NCBI GenBank assembly: GCA_024276995.1 | Contig: JAJRWB010000041.1 | Span: forward strand, 1-64,000 | Source of the DNA: Candidatus Eiseniibacteriota bacterium | GTDB lineage: Bacteria; Orphanbacterota; Orphanbacteria; Orphanbacterales; Orphanbacteraceae | Direction of reading: 5' to 3' | DNA length: 64,000 nucleotides | Shown here: in pieces, positions 55,823 through 63,933 of the stretch | Layout: each line of letters starts with the position of its first letter | Position numbering within the stretch: position 1 is the stretch's first letter | Made by a program: the position numbers and the translations under genes | Notes under the pieces: model-generated | What the model saw: the letters and a program-made list of their open reading frames with translations, nothing else | The model's database searches: none | Told to the model about the DNA's origin: nothing

Positions 55823-57109
55823 TTACGCCATGGCGGCGAAAGACTCGTCGAGCTTCCCGAGCGCCTCGTCGATCTCCTCCTTCGTCACCGTGAGCGGCGG
55901 AGTGATACGGATCACGTTTCCGAAAAGCCCGCCCTTGCCGATGAGCAATCTTCTTTTCTTCGTCTCTTCGAAGAGCCGCACCGCCGCCTCGGGGGAGGGA
56001 TCGCGGCTCTCGCGATCCTTCACCAGCTCGATCGCCTGCATCAGGCCGATGCCGCGAACGTCGCCGATCCAATCATGTTTCTCCTCGAGTTTCTTTAGGC
56101 CTCCAAGGAAGTGTGCGCCGAGTGCCTCCACGCGCCGCGGGGCATCGCACTTCTCGAGCACCTCGATGGTGGCGAGCGCCGCCGTGGCGGACACCGGGTT
56201 CCCGCCGTACGTCGAAATGGTGAGCCCCGTGAACGAATCGGCCACCTCGCTCGTCGCCACGGTGGCGCCCATGGGCGCGCCGTTGGCGATCCCCTTCGCC
56301 ATCACCATGATATCGGGTTCGATCCCCCAGTGTTCGATGCCGAACCAGTACTTCCCCGTCCTCGCGAAACCGGTCTGCACCTCGTCGCTGATGAACAGTC
56401 CGCCGTGCTTCTTCACGATGTCGAAGATGATACGGAAGTAGTCGGGCGGCGGAATGATGAAACCGCCCACCCCCTGCACCGGTTCACCGAGGAAACAGGC
56501 GATCTTCCCCGACGTCGACGTGCGGATCAGGTCTTCCATGTCCTTCGCGCACGCCGTGCCGCACGATGAAGGGGTGAGGCCGAAGGGACAGCGGTAGCAG
56601 TAGGCGTTGTGGGCGTGCTTGATGCCGAGGATCTGCGTGCCCGACGCGCGCCATGACGCGTGCCCGGTGAGGGTCATCGCCAAGGCCGATCGGCCGCTGT
56701 AGCCGTGCCTCAACGCCATCACTTCCTGCCGGTCGGTGTGGATCTTCGCGATCATGATCGCCGTCTCGTTCGCCTCGGTGCCCGAGTTGGTGAAGAAGCT
56801 CTTCCGGAGCTTCCCCGGCGTGAGCTGCGCCAGCTTCTCGGCGAGATCCACCTGCGGTTCGGTCGGGTAGAGCGTCGATGTGTGCCCGAGCGTGGCGCTC
56901 TGCCTCGATGTTTTCTCCACGATTTCCGGGCGGCAGTGGCCGGCGCTCACCGTGAGAATCCCCCCGAAGAAGTCGAGGTACTCCGTCCCGTCGGTGTCGT
57001 AGAGCCTCGTCCCCTCGCCCCGCTCGAGGACGAGCGGATCGGCGTAGTAGTGGGCCACCGACGGCCAGATGTATTCCTTCTGTTTGCGGATGATTTCGTC
57101 GCGGTTCAT
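55823..57109 (-). CDS. Class III PLP aminotransferase (AGXT2-like, beta-alanine / 3-aminoisobutyrate)
   Basis: 428 residues. PLP site: NSGTEANETAI (108-118), SDEVQTGFARTG with D242, and the Schiff-base K272 in VMAKGIANG. The Cys-rich segment NAYCYRCPFGLTPSSCGTAC (168-187) is characteristic of AGXT2-like enzymes, which act on alanine-glyoxylate and on D-3-aminoisobutyrate. Beta-alanine and 3-aminoisobutyrate are the products of the neighbouring ureidopropionase, so this enzyme probably takes them to malonate or methylmalonate semialdehyde. 64 bases separate it from the ureidopropionase gene. Confidence 0.88.
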   Translation of the reverse strand: MNRDEIIRKQKEYIWPSVAHYYADPLVLERGEGTRLYDTDGTEYLDFFGGILTVSAGHCRPEIVEKTSRQSATLGHTSTLYPTEPQVDLAEKLAQLTPGKLRKSFFTNSGTEANETAIMIAKIHTDRQEVMALRHGYSGRSALAMTLTGHASWRASGTQILGIKHAHNAYCYRCPFGLTPSSCGTACAKDMEDLIRTSTSGKIACFLGEPVQGVGGFIIPPPDYFRIIFDIVKKHGGLFISDEVQTGFARTGKYWFGIEHWGIEPDIMVMAKGIANGAPMGATVATSEVADSFTGLTISTYGGNPVSATAALATIEVLEKCDAPRRVEALGAHFLGGLKKLEEKHDWIGDVRGIGLMQAIELVKDRESRDPSPEAAVRLFEETKKRRLLIGKGGLFGNVIRITPPLTVTKEEIDEALGKLDESFAAMA

Positions 57110-57172
57110 TTCGAAGTCCTTCCTGGCGTGCGGATTCGTTTCACGGACGATCGGTATTCGCCGCCCCGTCTC

Positions 57173-58051
57173 TTATGATTCGAGCTGGCTCGTGAGGGCG
57201 CCGTACATTTCGGGGCGCCGGTCGCGGTAGAACTGCCACACCTTGCGCACCTCGGCGATCTCATCGAAATCGAGATCCGCCGTGAGCAGTTCGCTCTTAT
57301 CGCGCGACGCCTGGGCGACGATCTTTCCCCGGGGGCTGCAGAAGTAGCTCTTTCCGTAGAACTCGCCAATCGACCACGGCTCTTCCATACCGACCCGGTT
57401 GATGGCGCCCACGAAGTAACAGTTCGCCACGGCGTGCGCCGGTTGCTCGAGTTCCCACAGGTACTCGGAGAGCCCCGCCACGGTGGCGGACGGGTTGAAG
57501 ATGATCTCCGCGCCTCCGAGGCCGAGGGCGCGCGCCCCTTCGGGGAAGTGGCGATCGTAGCAGATGTAGATTCCCACCTTGCCGATCGCCGTATCCCAGA
57601 CCGGGTAACCGAGATTTCCCGGCTTGAAATAGAATTTCTCCCAGAAGCCGGGTTGGCAATGGGGGATATGGGTCTTCCTGTATTTGCCAAGATACTTCCC
57701 GTCGGCGTCGATCAGCGCCGCGGTGTTGTAGTACGTGCCGGTGCGCTCCTCTTCGTAGATCGGAAGGACGATCACCATGCCGTGTTTCTTCGCGATTTCC
57801 TGGAAGAGCTTCGTCGTCGGTCCGCCCGGAACTTTCTCGGTGAGATCGTACCAGCGGATGTCTTGGCTCGCGCAGAAATAGGGGCCGTAGAAGAGTTCCT
57901 GGAGACAGAGGATCTGTACACCCTTCTTTCCCGCTTCTTCGATGTAGGGCATGACGAGGTCGATGTATGCCTGGCGGATCTTGTCGAGGGGTTGATCCGT
58001 CGGAATCGGGTTCGCGGTCTGGATCAGGCCGCCGCGCACGATACGAGCCAT
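57173..58051 (-). CDS. Beta-ureidopropionase (N-carbamoyl-beta-alanine amidohydrolase), nitrilase family
   Basis: 292 residues. The nitrilase-superfamily triad is E52 (LCLQELFYGPYF), K126 (YRKTHIPH) and C164 (IYICYDRHFPEGAR). The opening MARIVRGGLIQTANP and the HIPHCQPGFWEKFYFKPGN segment fit bacterial N-carbamoyl-beta-alanine or N-carbamoylputrescine hydrolases; the pyrimidine operon context favours the former. It is the first gene of the operon, 86 bases downstream of the predicted transcription start. Its ATG follows GGAGGAAAAGGAGAG. Confidence 0.9.
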   Translation of the reverse strand: MARIVRGGLIQTANPIPTDQPLDKIRQAYIDLVMPYIEEAGKKGVQILCLQELFYGPYFCASQDIRWYDLTEKVPGGPTTKLFQEIAKKHGMVIVLPIYEEERTGTYYNTAALIDADGKYLGKYRKTHIPHCQPGFWEKFYFKPGNLGYPVWDTAIGKVGIYICYDRHFPEGARALGLGGAEIIFNPSATVAGLSEYLWELEQPAHAVANCYFVGAINRVGMEEPWSIGEFYGKSYFCSPRGKIVAQASRDKSELLTADLDFDEIAEVRKVWQFYRDRRPEMYGALTSQLES

Positions 58052-58143
58052 GGAACTCTCCTTTTCCTCCCGCGGAATCGACGCATCCAGGCCACCGTCG
58101 TCCGGCGCTTCCCGCGCGGAGCTTAGCTTGTGTTTTCATTGAC

Positions 58144-58171
58144 GTTATCGGATCGGGTCGCCGACTGTCAA
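58144..58171 (-). promoter_or_regulatory. Sigma70-like promoter of the pyrimidine degradation operon
   Basis: On the minus strand, a perfect TTGACA (58171-58166), a 16-base spacer and GATAAC (58149-58144), in the 132-base gap between the rho stop and the ureidopropionase start. It separates the catabolic genes from rho. No terminator is visible between rho and this promoter. Confidence 0.6.
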
Positions 58172-58183
58172 GAAGGGGCGCCC

Positions 58184-59278
58184 TCAGTCGACTCCGGCGA
58201 GGAGCGCCTCGTTGGTCGGATGCTCGGAGAAGAGCTTGAGCATCCAGTCGATCGCCTGGTCGGGCTGGAGGTTCATGGCGTGACGGCGCAGCCGGTTGAT
58301 CGCCCCGATTTCTTCGGCGGTATAGAGAAGCTCTTCTCGCCGCGTTCCGGTGGCGGGGAGATCGATGGCGGGGAACACCCTCTTCTCGGCGAGCGCGCGG
58401 CTGAGAACGATCTCGCTGTTTCCCGTCCCCTTGAACTCTTCGAAGATCAGGTCGTCGAGGCGGGAGCCGGTTTCGACGAGCGCCGTGGCGAGCACCGTCA
58501 CCGAGCCGCCGTTCTCCACGTTGCGCGCCATGCCGAAGAACTGTCTCGGCACCTCGAGGGCGCGCGAATCGAGACCGCCCGTCATGGTGCGCCCCGAATT
58601 GGAGCGGCGATGGTTGAACGCACGGCTGAGCCGCGTGATGCTGTCGACGAGGAGCACTACGTCGTGGCCGCACTCGAGTTCACAGCGCACCTGGGCCATG
58701 CACATCGTGGCAAGGCGCACATGCTCGTCGATCGACTGGTCGCTGCTGCTCGCGAGCACCTCGGCAGGAACGCGGCGGTGGAAGTGGGTGACCTCCTCGG
58801 GTCGTTCGTCGACGAGCACCGCCACCACCCGCGTGTCCGGCGCATCTTCGTGGATCGCGATGGCCAGCTCCTCGAGGATGCGCGTCTTCCCCGCCTTCGG
58901 CGGCGATACGATCAGACCGCGCGTCCCCCTTCCGACCGGGGCGAACAGCTCCACCAGCCGCATGGTGACGTTCCCCCCCTTCCCGAGGCGGAACCGGTTT
59001 TCCGGGTTGATCGCCTGCAATCGCTTGAACTGCGTCCGGCCGCGCCAGGCGTCGACGGCGAGACCGTTCACCGATTTCACCTCGGAGAGCCTCTCGCCCC
59101 GCTTCCCCCGGGTCGACGGTCCGGTGACGAGCGCACCGGTGACGAGAGCGTTGGCGCTCACGAGCCTTGCGGGAACGTAAGGGTCGCTCTTTTCCACTTG
59201 GAAGGAACGGGCCACGTTCCTCAGGAAACCGTCGCCGTTCTTCTGCACCTCGATGACACCGGATATGCTGTCCGCCAT
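58184..59278 (-). CDS. rho: Transcription termination factor Rho, short form
   Basis: 364 residues, against 419 in E. coli. The RNA-binding cold-shock-like domain begins almost at once (SGVIEVQKNGDGFLRN at 5-21, PYVPARLVSANAL), so the N-terminal helical subdomain is absent. ATPase domain: GRGTRGLIVSPPKAGKTRILEE with Walker A at 126-132, DERPEEVTHF, Walker B VVLLVDSITRLSRAFN and the Q/R-loop region SNSGRTMTGGLDSRAL. Short Rho proteins occur in several phyla. ATG 59278 gives a start consistent with the family core; no upstream in-frame candidate adds a recognisable domain. Confidence 0.93.
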   Translation of the reverse strand: MADSISGVIEVQKNGDGFLRNVARSFQVEKSDPYVPARLVSANALVTGALVTGPSTRGKRGERLSEVKSVNGLAVDAWRGRTQFKRLQAINPENRFRLGKGGNVTMRLVELFAPVGRGTRGLIVSPPKAGKTRILEELAIAIHEDAPDTRVVAVLVDERPEEVTHFHRRVPAEVLASSSDQSIDEHVRLATMCMAQVRCELECGHDVVLLVDSITRLSRAFNHRRSNSGRTMTGGLDSRALEVPRQFFGMARNVENGGSVTVLATALVETGSRLDDLIFEEFKGTGNSEIVLSRALAEKRVFPAIDLPATGTRREELLYTAEEIGAINRLRRHAMNLQPDQAIDWMLKLFSEHPTNEALLAGVD

Positions 59279-59419
59279 GATTCGTGTTCCATTCGGCGTG
59301 GGGGAATGATCGATGATTGAGTGTCCCTCGCCCGTTCAAGTAAGCAGAAATATCCGCCTACGTCCACCAAATAAGATGCGCGGACAAGGCGGTGCACCGT
59401 CCGTCTTCTTTCGACCGCC

Positions 59420-60094
59420 CTACGGCATGGTGAACACCGCCACCGGCGAAAGGCCGATCCCGCCATCCGCTTTCTTCATCTCCACCCGCCAGTAGAACGT
59501 CTTCCCCTTCGATCTTCCCGGAAGGTCGTCGCGCTGAACGACGCACTCCGTTTCGGTGAGGCGGTCGGCGCGAAAGATCTCCTTCATCACTTCGGAAAAG
59601 ACGATCACTCCGTAAGACGTCGCGCCGGGCGCACCGGTCCACGACAGTCGCACCCCCTTGTCCACCGGCACCGGCGTGTGCGGCGCCAGCGGGTCGGTCG
59701 ACTCGAGCGGCGGACTCGCGATCGTTTCGAATATATCCTTTTCCGGCGGCTCTCTGTCGCACACTTGGATCAACGCCCACACGAGGACGAGAACGGCCCC
59801 CGTGAGAAGAATGGGCTGCGCGAGACGCTTCTTCACGCCATCCTTCCCGGCCTTTCGACGAAGGGTAAGGGGAATGCCCACCTCGTCGTCTCCGGCGATC
59901 GCCCTTCGGATCTTTTCCCTCGCACCGGCGAGGTCGGGTCCGGGGAACTTCCCCTTCCCGTCGAGGAAATCCCGGTATGCCGAGGCGAGCTTCGCGCAGC
60001 GCGGGCACGACTCGATGTGCCGTCGCCGTGGATCGGCGCCGTCGAGCTTGAGGATTTCGCCGATTTCCTCTGCGCCGTAACACCTCTCGTCCAA
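59420..60094 (-). CDS. Membrane-anchored zinc-finger (anti-sigma-like) protein with periplasmic beta domain
   Basis: 224 residues from TTG 60094, GGAAGGAG nine bases upstream. The N-terminal HxxxCxxC (HIESCPRCAKL, about 25-36) is the zf-HC2 pattern of anti-sigma factors. A transmembrane helix lies near 96-112 (PILLTGAVLVLVWALIQVC). The C-terminal 90 residues form a FN3-like domain (VRLSWTGAPGATSYGVIVF, TFYWRVEMKK). No sigma factor gene is next to it, which is unusual for an anti-sigma factor. It is divergent from the M29 aminopeptidase gene and lies 141 bases upstream of rho on the same strand. Confidence 0.75.
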   Translation of the reverse strand: MDERCYGAEEIGEILKLDGADPRRRHIESCPRCAKLASAYRDFLDGKGKFPGPDLAGAREKIRRAIAGDDEVGIPLTLRRKAGKDGVKKRLAQPILLTGAVLVLVWALIQVCDREPPEKDIFETIASPPLESTDPLAPHTPVPVDKGVRLSWTGAPGATSYGVIVFSEVMKEIFRADRLTETECVVQRDDLPGRSKGKTFYWRVEMKKADGGIGLSPVAVFTMP

Positions 60095-60185
60095 GGAAGA
60101 ACTCTCCTTCCGGCCGTCTTACCCGACGAACCTAGCACCGCCGCGCGCCGCTGTCCACCGCGCGCGGGCGGGCGAAAAACGATCC

Positions 60186-60214
60186 TTTCCCGGGGAAATC
60201 GATTCCTCTATACT
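60186..60214 (+). promoter_or_regulatory. Candidate promoter of the M29 aminopeptidase gene
   Basis: TTTCCC (60186-60191), a 17-base spacer and TATACT (60209-60214). The -10 is good, the -35 poor. The start of transcription would be near 60221, 48 bases before the ATG. Confidence 0.35.
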
Positions 60215-60268
60215 CTGGAGAATCCCGGGATCGACCTCGCTCTTTTACGCAGTATCCGGAGGAAAAGA

Positions 60269-61396
60269 ATGACCGACCCAAGAATCCGAAAACTCGCTGA
60301 TCTGCTCATCGGCCACTCCACCGCCCTTCGGAAGGGCGAGAAGATATTGATCGAAGCCACCGACGTTCCGCGCCAAATTGTTTCCGCGCTCATCGACTCT
60401 TCCGTCGAAGCGGGAGGAGTGCCGCTCGTGCTTTGGAAGGATAACCAGATCCTGCGTGATCTCTACCAGGCGGGCGATGTGGCCGCCGTGGAGGAGCGGC
60501 TCGAGGCGATGGGACGGGTCGAGCGCTTCCAGATGGAACAGGTACAGGCGTACATCGGCGTAAGGGGCGCCCACAACACGACGGAATTCTCCCAGGTGCC
60601 ACCCGAGAAGATGAAGATCTACCAGGAGAGGATCTTCTCCCACGTTCATGGAAAGTGCCGCGTGCCGAACACGCGCTGGTGCGTTCTCCGGTGGCCCACT
60701 CCCTCGATGGCGCAGCTCGCCGAGATGGGCACCGATCGTTTCGAGGACTTCTACTTCGACGTGGTGCTCGTCGACTACTCGAAGATGGCCGAGGCGGTGA
60801 AGCCGCTCGTCGAGCTGATGAGCCGCACCGATCGTGTGAGGGTCGTCGGGCCGGGCGAAACCGATCTTTCCCTCTCGATCAAGGACATCCCGGTGATCCC
60901 CTGTTCGGGCAGCCACAACATTCCCGACGGCGAGTGCTTCACGGCGCCGGTGAAGGAGAGTATCAACGGCGTAATCCGCTACAATGCGAAGACGATCTAC
61001 CACGGCGTGACTTTCGACGACATCCGCCTCGAGTTCCGCGACGGGAAGGTGGTCGGCTCATCATCGTCCAACGACGAGGCGCTCGAAAAGATTCTCGATT
61101 CCGACGCCGGGTCGCGCTACGTGGGAGAATTCTCCCTCGGGTTCAACCCGAAGATCACCCGGCCGATGTGCGACATCCTTTTCGATGAGAAGATCGGCGG
61201 ATCGCTTCACATGGCTGTGGGAAGCTCATACGACGACGCGCCGAACGGCAACACGTCGAGTGTGCACTGGGACATGGTGCTCATCCAGACCCCGGCGTAC
61301 GGCGGCGGGGAGATCTATTTCGACGACACGCTGATCCGAAAGGACGGCCTGTTCGTGGTGGACGAACTGAAGGGGCTCAACCCGGACCGGCTCTGA
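60269..61396 (+). CDS. M29-family aminopeptidase (thermophilic aminopeptidase type)
   Basis: 375 residues from ATG 60269 behind GGAGGAAAA. M29 enzymes are cytoplasmic cobalt- or zinc-dependent exopeptidases. The N-terminal domain has VPRQIVSALIDSSVEAGG; the catalytic half has IPDGECFTAPVKESINGVI with a metal-binding Glu, YVGEFSLGFNPKI with the second Glu, H314 in LHMAVGSSY and H333-x-D335 in SVHWDMV, matching the expected Glu-Glu-His-Tyr-His-Asp set. The frame is open far upstream, but that part is antisense to the zinc-finger gene. The DHH gene follows 32 bases later. Confidence 0.9.
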   Translation: MTDPRIRKLADLLIGHSTALRKGEKILIEATDVPRQIVSALIDSSVEAGGVPLVLWKDNQILRDLYQAGDVAAVEERLEAMGRVERFQMEQVQAYIGVRGAHNTTEFSQVPPEKMKIYQERIFSHVHGKCRVPNTRWCVLRWPTPSMAQLAEMGTDRFEDFYFDVVLVDYSKMAEAVKPLVELMSRTDRVRVVGPGETDLSLSIKDIPVIPCSGSHNIPDGECFTAPVKESINGVIRYNAKTIYHGVTFDDIRLEFRDGKVVGSSSSNDEALEKILDSDAGSRYVGEFSLGFNPKITRPMCDILFDEKIGGSLHMAVGSSYDDAPNGNTSSVHWDMVLIQTPAYGGGEIYFDDTLIRKDGLFVVDELKGLNPDRL

Positions 61397-61428
61397 AGCG
61401 CGCCGGACGGGGATCGGATCGACGGGAC

Positions 61429-62445
61429 ATGGCTCGAATTCCAAGACATCTGCGCGAGCTGTACCGGTGCGTTTCCCCCGGCGACGTGCTGCTCGTCGTT
61501 GTGAAACCCGATCCCGATTCCCTTTCGTCGGCATGGGCGCTGAAGAAACTGCTCGCCGGCAAGGTGCAGTCGACCCGTATCGCCCACATCGGTGAGATCG
61601 TGAGGCTGGAGAACAAGGCGATGATCCAGATATTGAAGATCAGGACCGAGCGGTTCGACAAAGTCGAGAAGGGATCTTTTTCGAAGCTCGCCCTCGTGGA
61701 CGGCCAGCCCGACCAGTTCGATCGGTACGCCCTCCCGCCGGCGAACATCGTCATCGACCACCACCCGGCGGTGACCCCCTTCGAGGCGGACTACAGCGAC
61801 GTGAGGCCGAAGATCGGCGCCACCGCCACGATCCTCACCGAGTATCTTTACCAGGCGAAGATCACGATTCCGAGGCCTCTGGCGACGGCGCTCTGTTTCG
61901 GCATCAAGACCGACACGAACGGTTTGACCCGCTCGACTTCACGCAAGGACGTGAACGCATATTCGTACCTTCTCCCCCTCGCGAATGTGAGGCACCTCAG
62001 GCAGATCGAGGACGAGAGAATCGCCAAGTCCGACCTCGATCTCATCGGCCGGGCGGTGTCGAAGATTCAGATGCGAAGAAAGTTCCTCTACTGTTTTCTC
62101 GACGGCCCTGTTCCTCCCGACAGCCTGGTAATCCTGGCGGACACGTTCATCGGCGTGGAGGGGGTCTCCGTCGCCGCGGTGGCGAGCACCTACAGGAGCA
62201 AGGCGGTGGTCATCCTTCGCGGAAACGGGCCGCGCGTCGACGTGGGGCGCATCGCGCGCAGCGGTTTTGCCGATCTGGGAAGCGCGGGGGGGCACCGCGT
62301 GGCGGCACGCGCGGAGATCCGCTTCGCCGATCTTCCCGAGACGGCCGGCGGCGGAGAGGCGGAGAAGCTCGGCCCGTGGATCAAAAAGACGATACAATCG
62401 CATCTTTTCAAGAGGAAAACCGTCTGCGCGGGGCAGGGAAAATGA
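61429..62445 (+). CDS. DHH/DHHA1 phosphoesterase (NrnA-like family)
   Basis: 338 residues. The DHH family cleaves phosphodiesters in short oligonucleotides or cyclic dinucleotides. Motifs: KPDPDSLSSAWALKKLL (D-x-D, near 27-44, where NrnA has D-G-D), LVDGQPDQFD near 90, the DHH signature VIDHHPAVTP near 108 and the ATALCFGIKTDTNGL region near 150 with the fourth metal-binding Asp. The C-terminal DHHA1 half includes GSAGGHRVAARAEI, the typical G-G-H substrate loop. Whether it acts on nanoRNA, pAp or c-di-AMP cannot be read from sequence. Its stop overlaps the Maf start (ATGA). Confidence 0.87.
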   Translation: MARIPRHLRELYRCVSPGDVLLVVVKPDPDSLSSAWALKKLLAGKVQSTRIAHIGEIVRLENKAMIQILKIRTERFDKVEKGSFSKLALVDGQPDQFDRYALPPANIVIDHHPAVTPFEADYSDVRPKIGATATILTEYLYQAKITIPRPLATALCFGIKTDTNGLTRSTSRKDVNAYSYLLPLANVRHLRQIEDERIAKSDLDLIGRAVSKIQMRRKFLYCFLDGPVPPDSLVILADTFIGVEGVSVAAVASTYRSKAVVILRGNGPRVDVGRIARSGFADLGSAGGHRVAARAEIRFADLPETAGGGEAEKLGPWIKKTIQSHLFKRKTVCAGQGK

Positions 62446-63026
62446 GAGAAATCGTGCTCGCCTCCACATCGACCCACAGGAAGGCGGTTCTCGAAAGGCT
62501 CGGAATACCGTTCACCGTTCTCGCGCCGCTGTGCGACGAAAAGGGGGCGGATCATCTCTCCGCCGAGGAGAGGGCCGTGCACTTGGCGGTGCGCAAAGCG
62601 AAGTCGCTCGCCATGAAGTTTCCGAAGGCGCTCATCATCGGGTCGGACCAGATCCCCGAGGTGGAAGGACGGATCCTCAGCAAGCCGGGGAGTTCCGAGA
62701 AGGCGCGCGCCTCGCTTCGCCTGCTGTCGGGGAAGGAGCACAGGCTGCTTACCGGGCTGGCGGTGGTCGAAGGGGGGGAGGAGGGGCGCGTGGAGACGGC
62801 GCTCGATACGTCGCGCCTGCGTATGCGCGAATTGACCGACGAGGAAATCGCGAACTACGTCAAGCGGGAGCATGTGCTGAACTGTGCCGGCTCGTACCGT
62901 GCCGAGGGGCTCGGCGCGGCGCTCTTCCGGGAGATCCACACGAAAGATCCCACCGCCGTGATCGGCCTGCCGCTGACGCTCCTCGTCAATCTCCTTGCGA
63001 AGCTCGATTTTCACATTCTCGAGTAG
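62442..63026 (+). CDS. maf: Maf-like nucleoside triphosphate pyrophosphatase
   Basis: 194 residues, standard length. Maf proteins hydrolyse non-canonical or UTP/dTTP-type nucleotides to monophosphates. Motifs: the opening IVLASTSTHRKAVLERLGIPF (usual S-x-S-x-x-R-x-x-L-L), GADHLSAEERAVHLAVRKA, IIGSDQIPEVEG (D in SDQ), RLLSGKEHRLLTGLAV and the C-terminal NCAGSYRAEGLGAALF. The usual K-P of the first lobe is KPGSSEKA. ATG 62442 overlaps the DHH stop. The SYRAEG variant suggests the YhdE/YceF branch, but substrate is not decidable. Confidence 0.92.
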   Translation: MREIVLASTSTHRKAVLERLGIPFTVLAPLCDEKGADHLSAEERAVHLAVRKAKSLAMKFPKALIIGSDQIPEVEGRILSKPGSSEKARASLRLLSGKEHRLLTGLAVVEGGEEGRVETALDTSRLRMRELTDEEIANYVKREHVLNCAGSYRAEGLGAALFREIHTKDPTAVIGLPLTLLVNLLAKLDFHILE

Positions 63027-63076
63027 GTCGCTCGCGGTACGGCGCGAACAAACGCATTCGAGACGAACCGGACCTG

Positions 63077-63700
63077 TCAGCGGAAGAGATTCTTTACCTC
63101 ACCCCACGATGACTTACCGGTGCTGGTGCTGTTCATATAAAGCATACCGTCCCACGTTTCGATATACCCCGACGGCATGCCCGGAGCGTTCACCGTCGTG
63201 CCGCCGAAAGTCCATCCGCCGGTGATCAGGTCGATCATATGGCTGCCTCCGCTGAATTCGACATTTCCCTGAAAGCTTCCGATACCCACCCCGGCGTTCC
63301 GGAACACTTCGAACGCCGTGAAGTACCCGGACAGGTAAAGCGTGCCGTTCTCGAACGTGGAAGGCGAGACGGCGTTCGGCGGATCGACCCCATAGGCGAG
63401 ATCGGGCGAACTGTCCTCCCAGATCTCGAATACTCCCGCGGTGTAGATCGTGTGTACCCACCCGCCGCCCTGATCCTCGGGGGCGCCGGGAACAAGGCCC
63501 CTGACGGAAATCGTGTACTCGTTGAGCGGGTCGGAAACGAGGGGGGCGAAGATCTGGTCAACGTTGCCGACGAGACGAAGTTCGTTCCCCGTCGTTCCCG
63601 GATCCCAGGTGTAGCCGTAGAAGTCAACAAGCTGTGCGCCGGCAAAACCGGGAAACGATAGAAGCGCCAGGACGAGAGGAAGTAATCGCATTTTCAGCAT
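63077..63700 (-). CDS. Small secreted protein of unknown function with C-terminal WGEVKNLFR tail
   Basis: 207 residues. A signal peptide (LKMRLLPLVLALLSFPGFAGA) is followed by LVDFYGYTWDPGTTGNELRL. The body is Gly/Thr/aromatic-rich beta sequence without a recognised domain (WVHTIYTAGVFEIWEDSS, TLYLSGYFTAFEVF, GGWTFGGTTVNAPG). It ends SSWGEVKNLFR, a short W-G-x-x-K-x-L-x-R tail that looks like a conserved anchor or sorting tag, though I cannot confirm this. The start at 63700 has GGAGA nine bases upstream; the frame is open to 63745. The promoter at 63855-63883 fits this gene. Confidence 0.75.
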   Translation of the reverse strand: MLKMRLLPLVLALLSFPGFAGAQLVDFYGYTWDPGTTGNELRLVGNVDQIFAPLVSDPLNEYTISVRGLVPGAPEDQGGGWVHTIYTAGVFEIWEDSSPDLAYGVDPPNAVSPSTFENGTLYLSGYFTAFEVFRNAGVGIGSFQGNVEFSGGSHMIDLITGGWTFGGTTVNAPGMPSGYIETWDGMLYMNSTSTGKSSWGEVKNLFR

Positions 63701-63854
63701 CACTGTAATTCTCCGTTCGTTTTGTCTGTCCGTCCGCCCCGCCAACCAAAGTCCGTTACAGGCGGACGGTACGACTCTATTTCGGCTCAGGAAACCGGGT
63801 GTTTTCGGTCCGGCATTCGGAGGGGAATTCCCAGATCACCACACTTCCATACGT

Positions 63855-63883
63855 AGATTACCATGGAATTACTCAATTGTCAA
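63855..63883 (-). promoter_or_regulatory. Strong sigma70-like promoter of the small secreted protein gene
   Basis: On the minus strand, TTGACA (63883-63878), a 17-base spacer and TAATCT (63860-63855). The start of transcription would be near 63848, giving a leader of about 150 bases before the ATG at 63700. The surrounding 60 bases are AT-rich compared with the rest of the window. Confidence 0.6.
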
Positions 63884-63933
63884 TCAATACTGCCGTTTCG
63901 GGAAAGAAATCGCATGTGTCCCGAAGAACGGCG

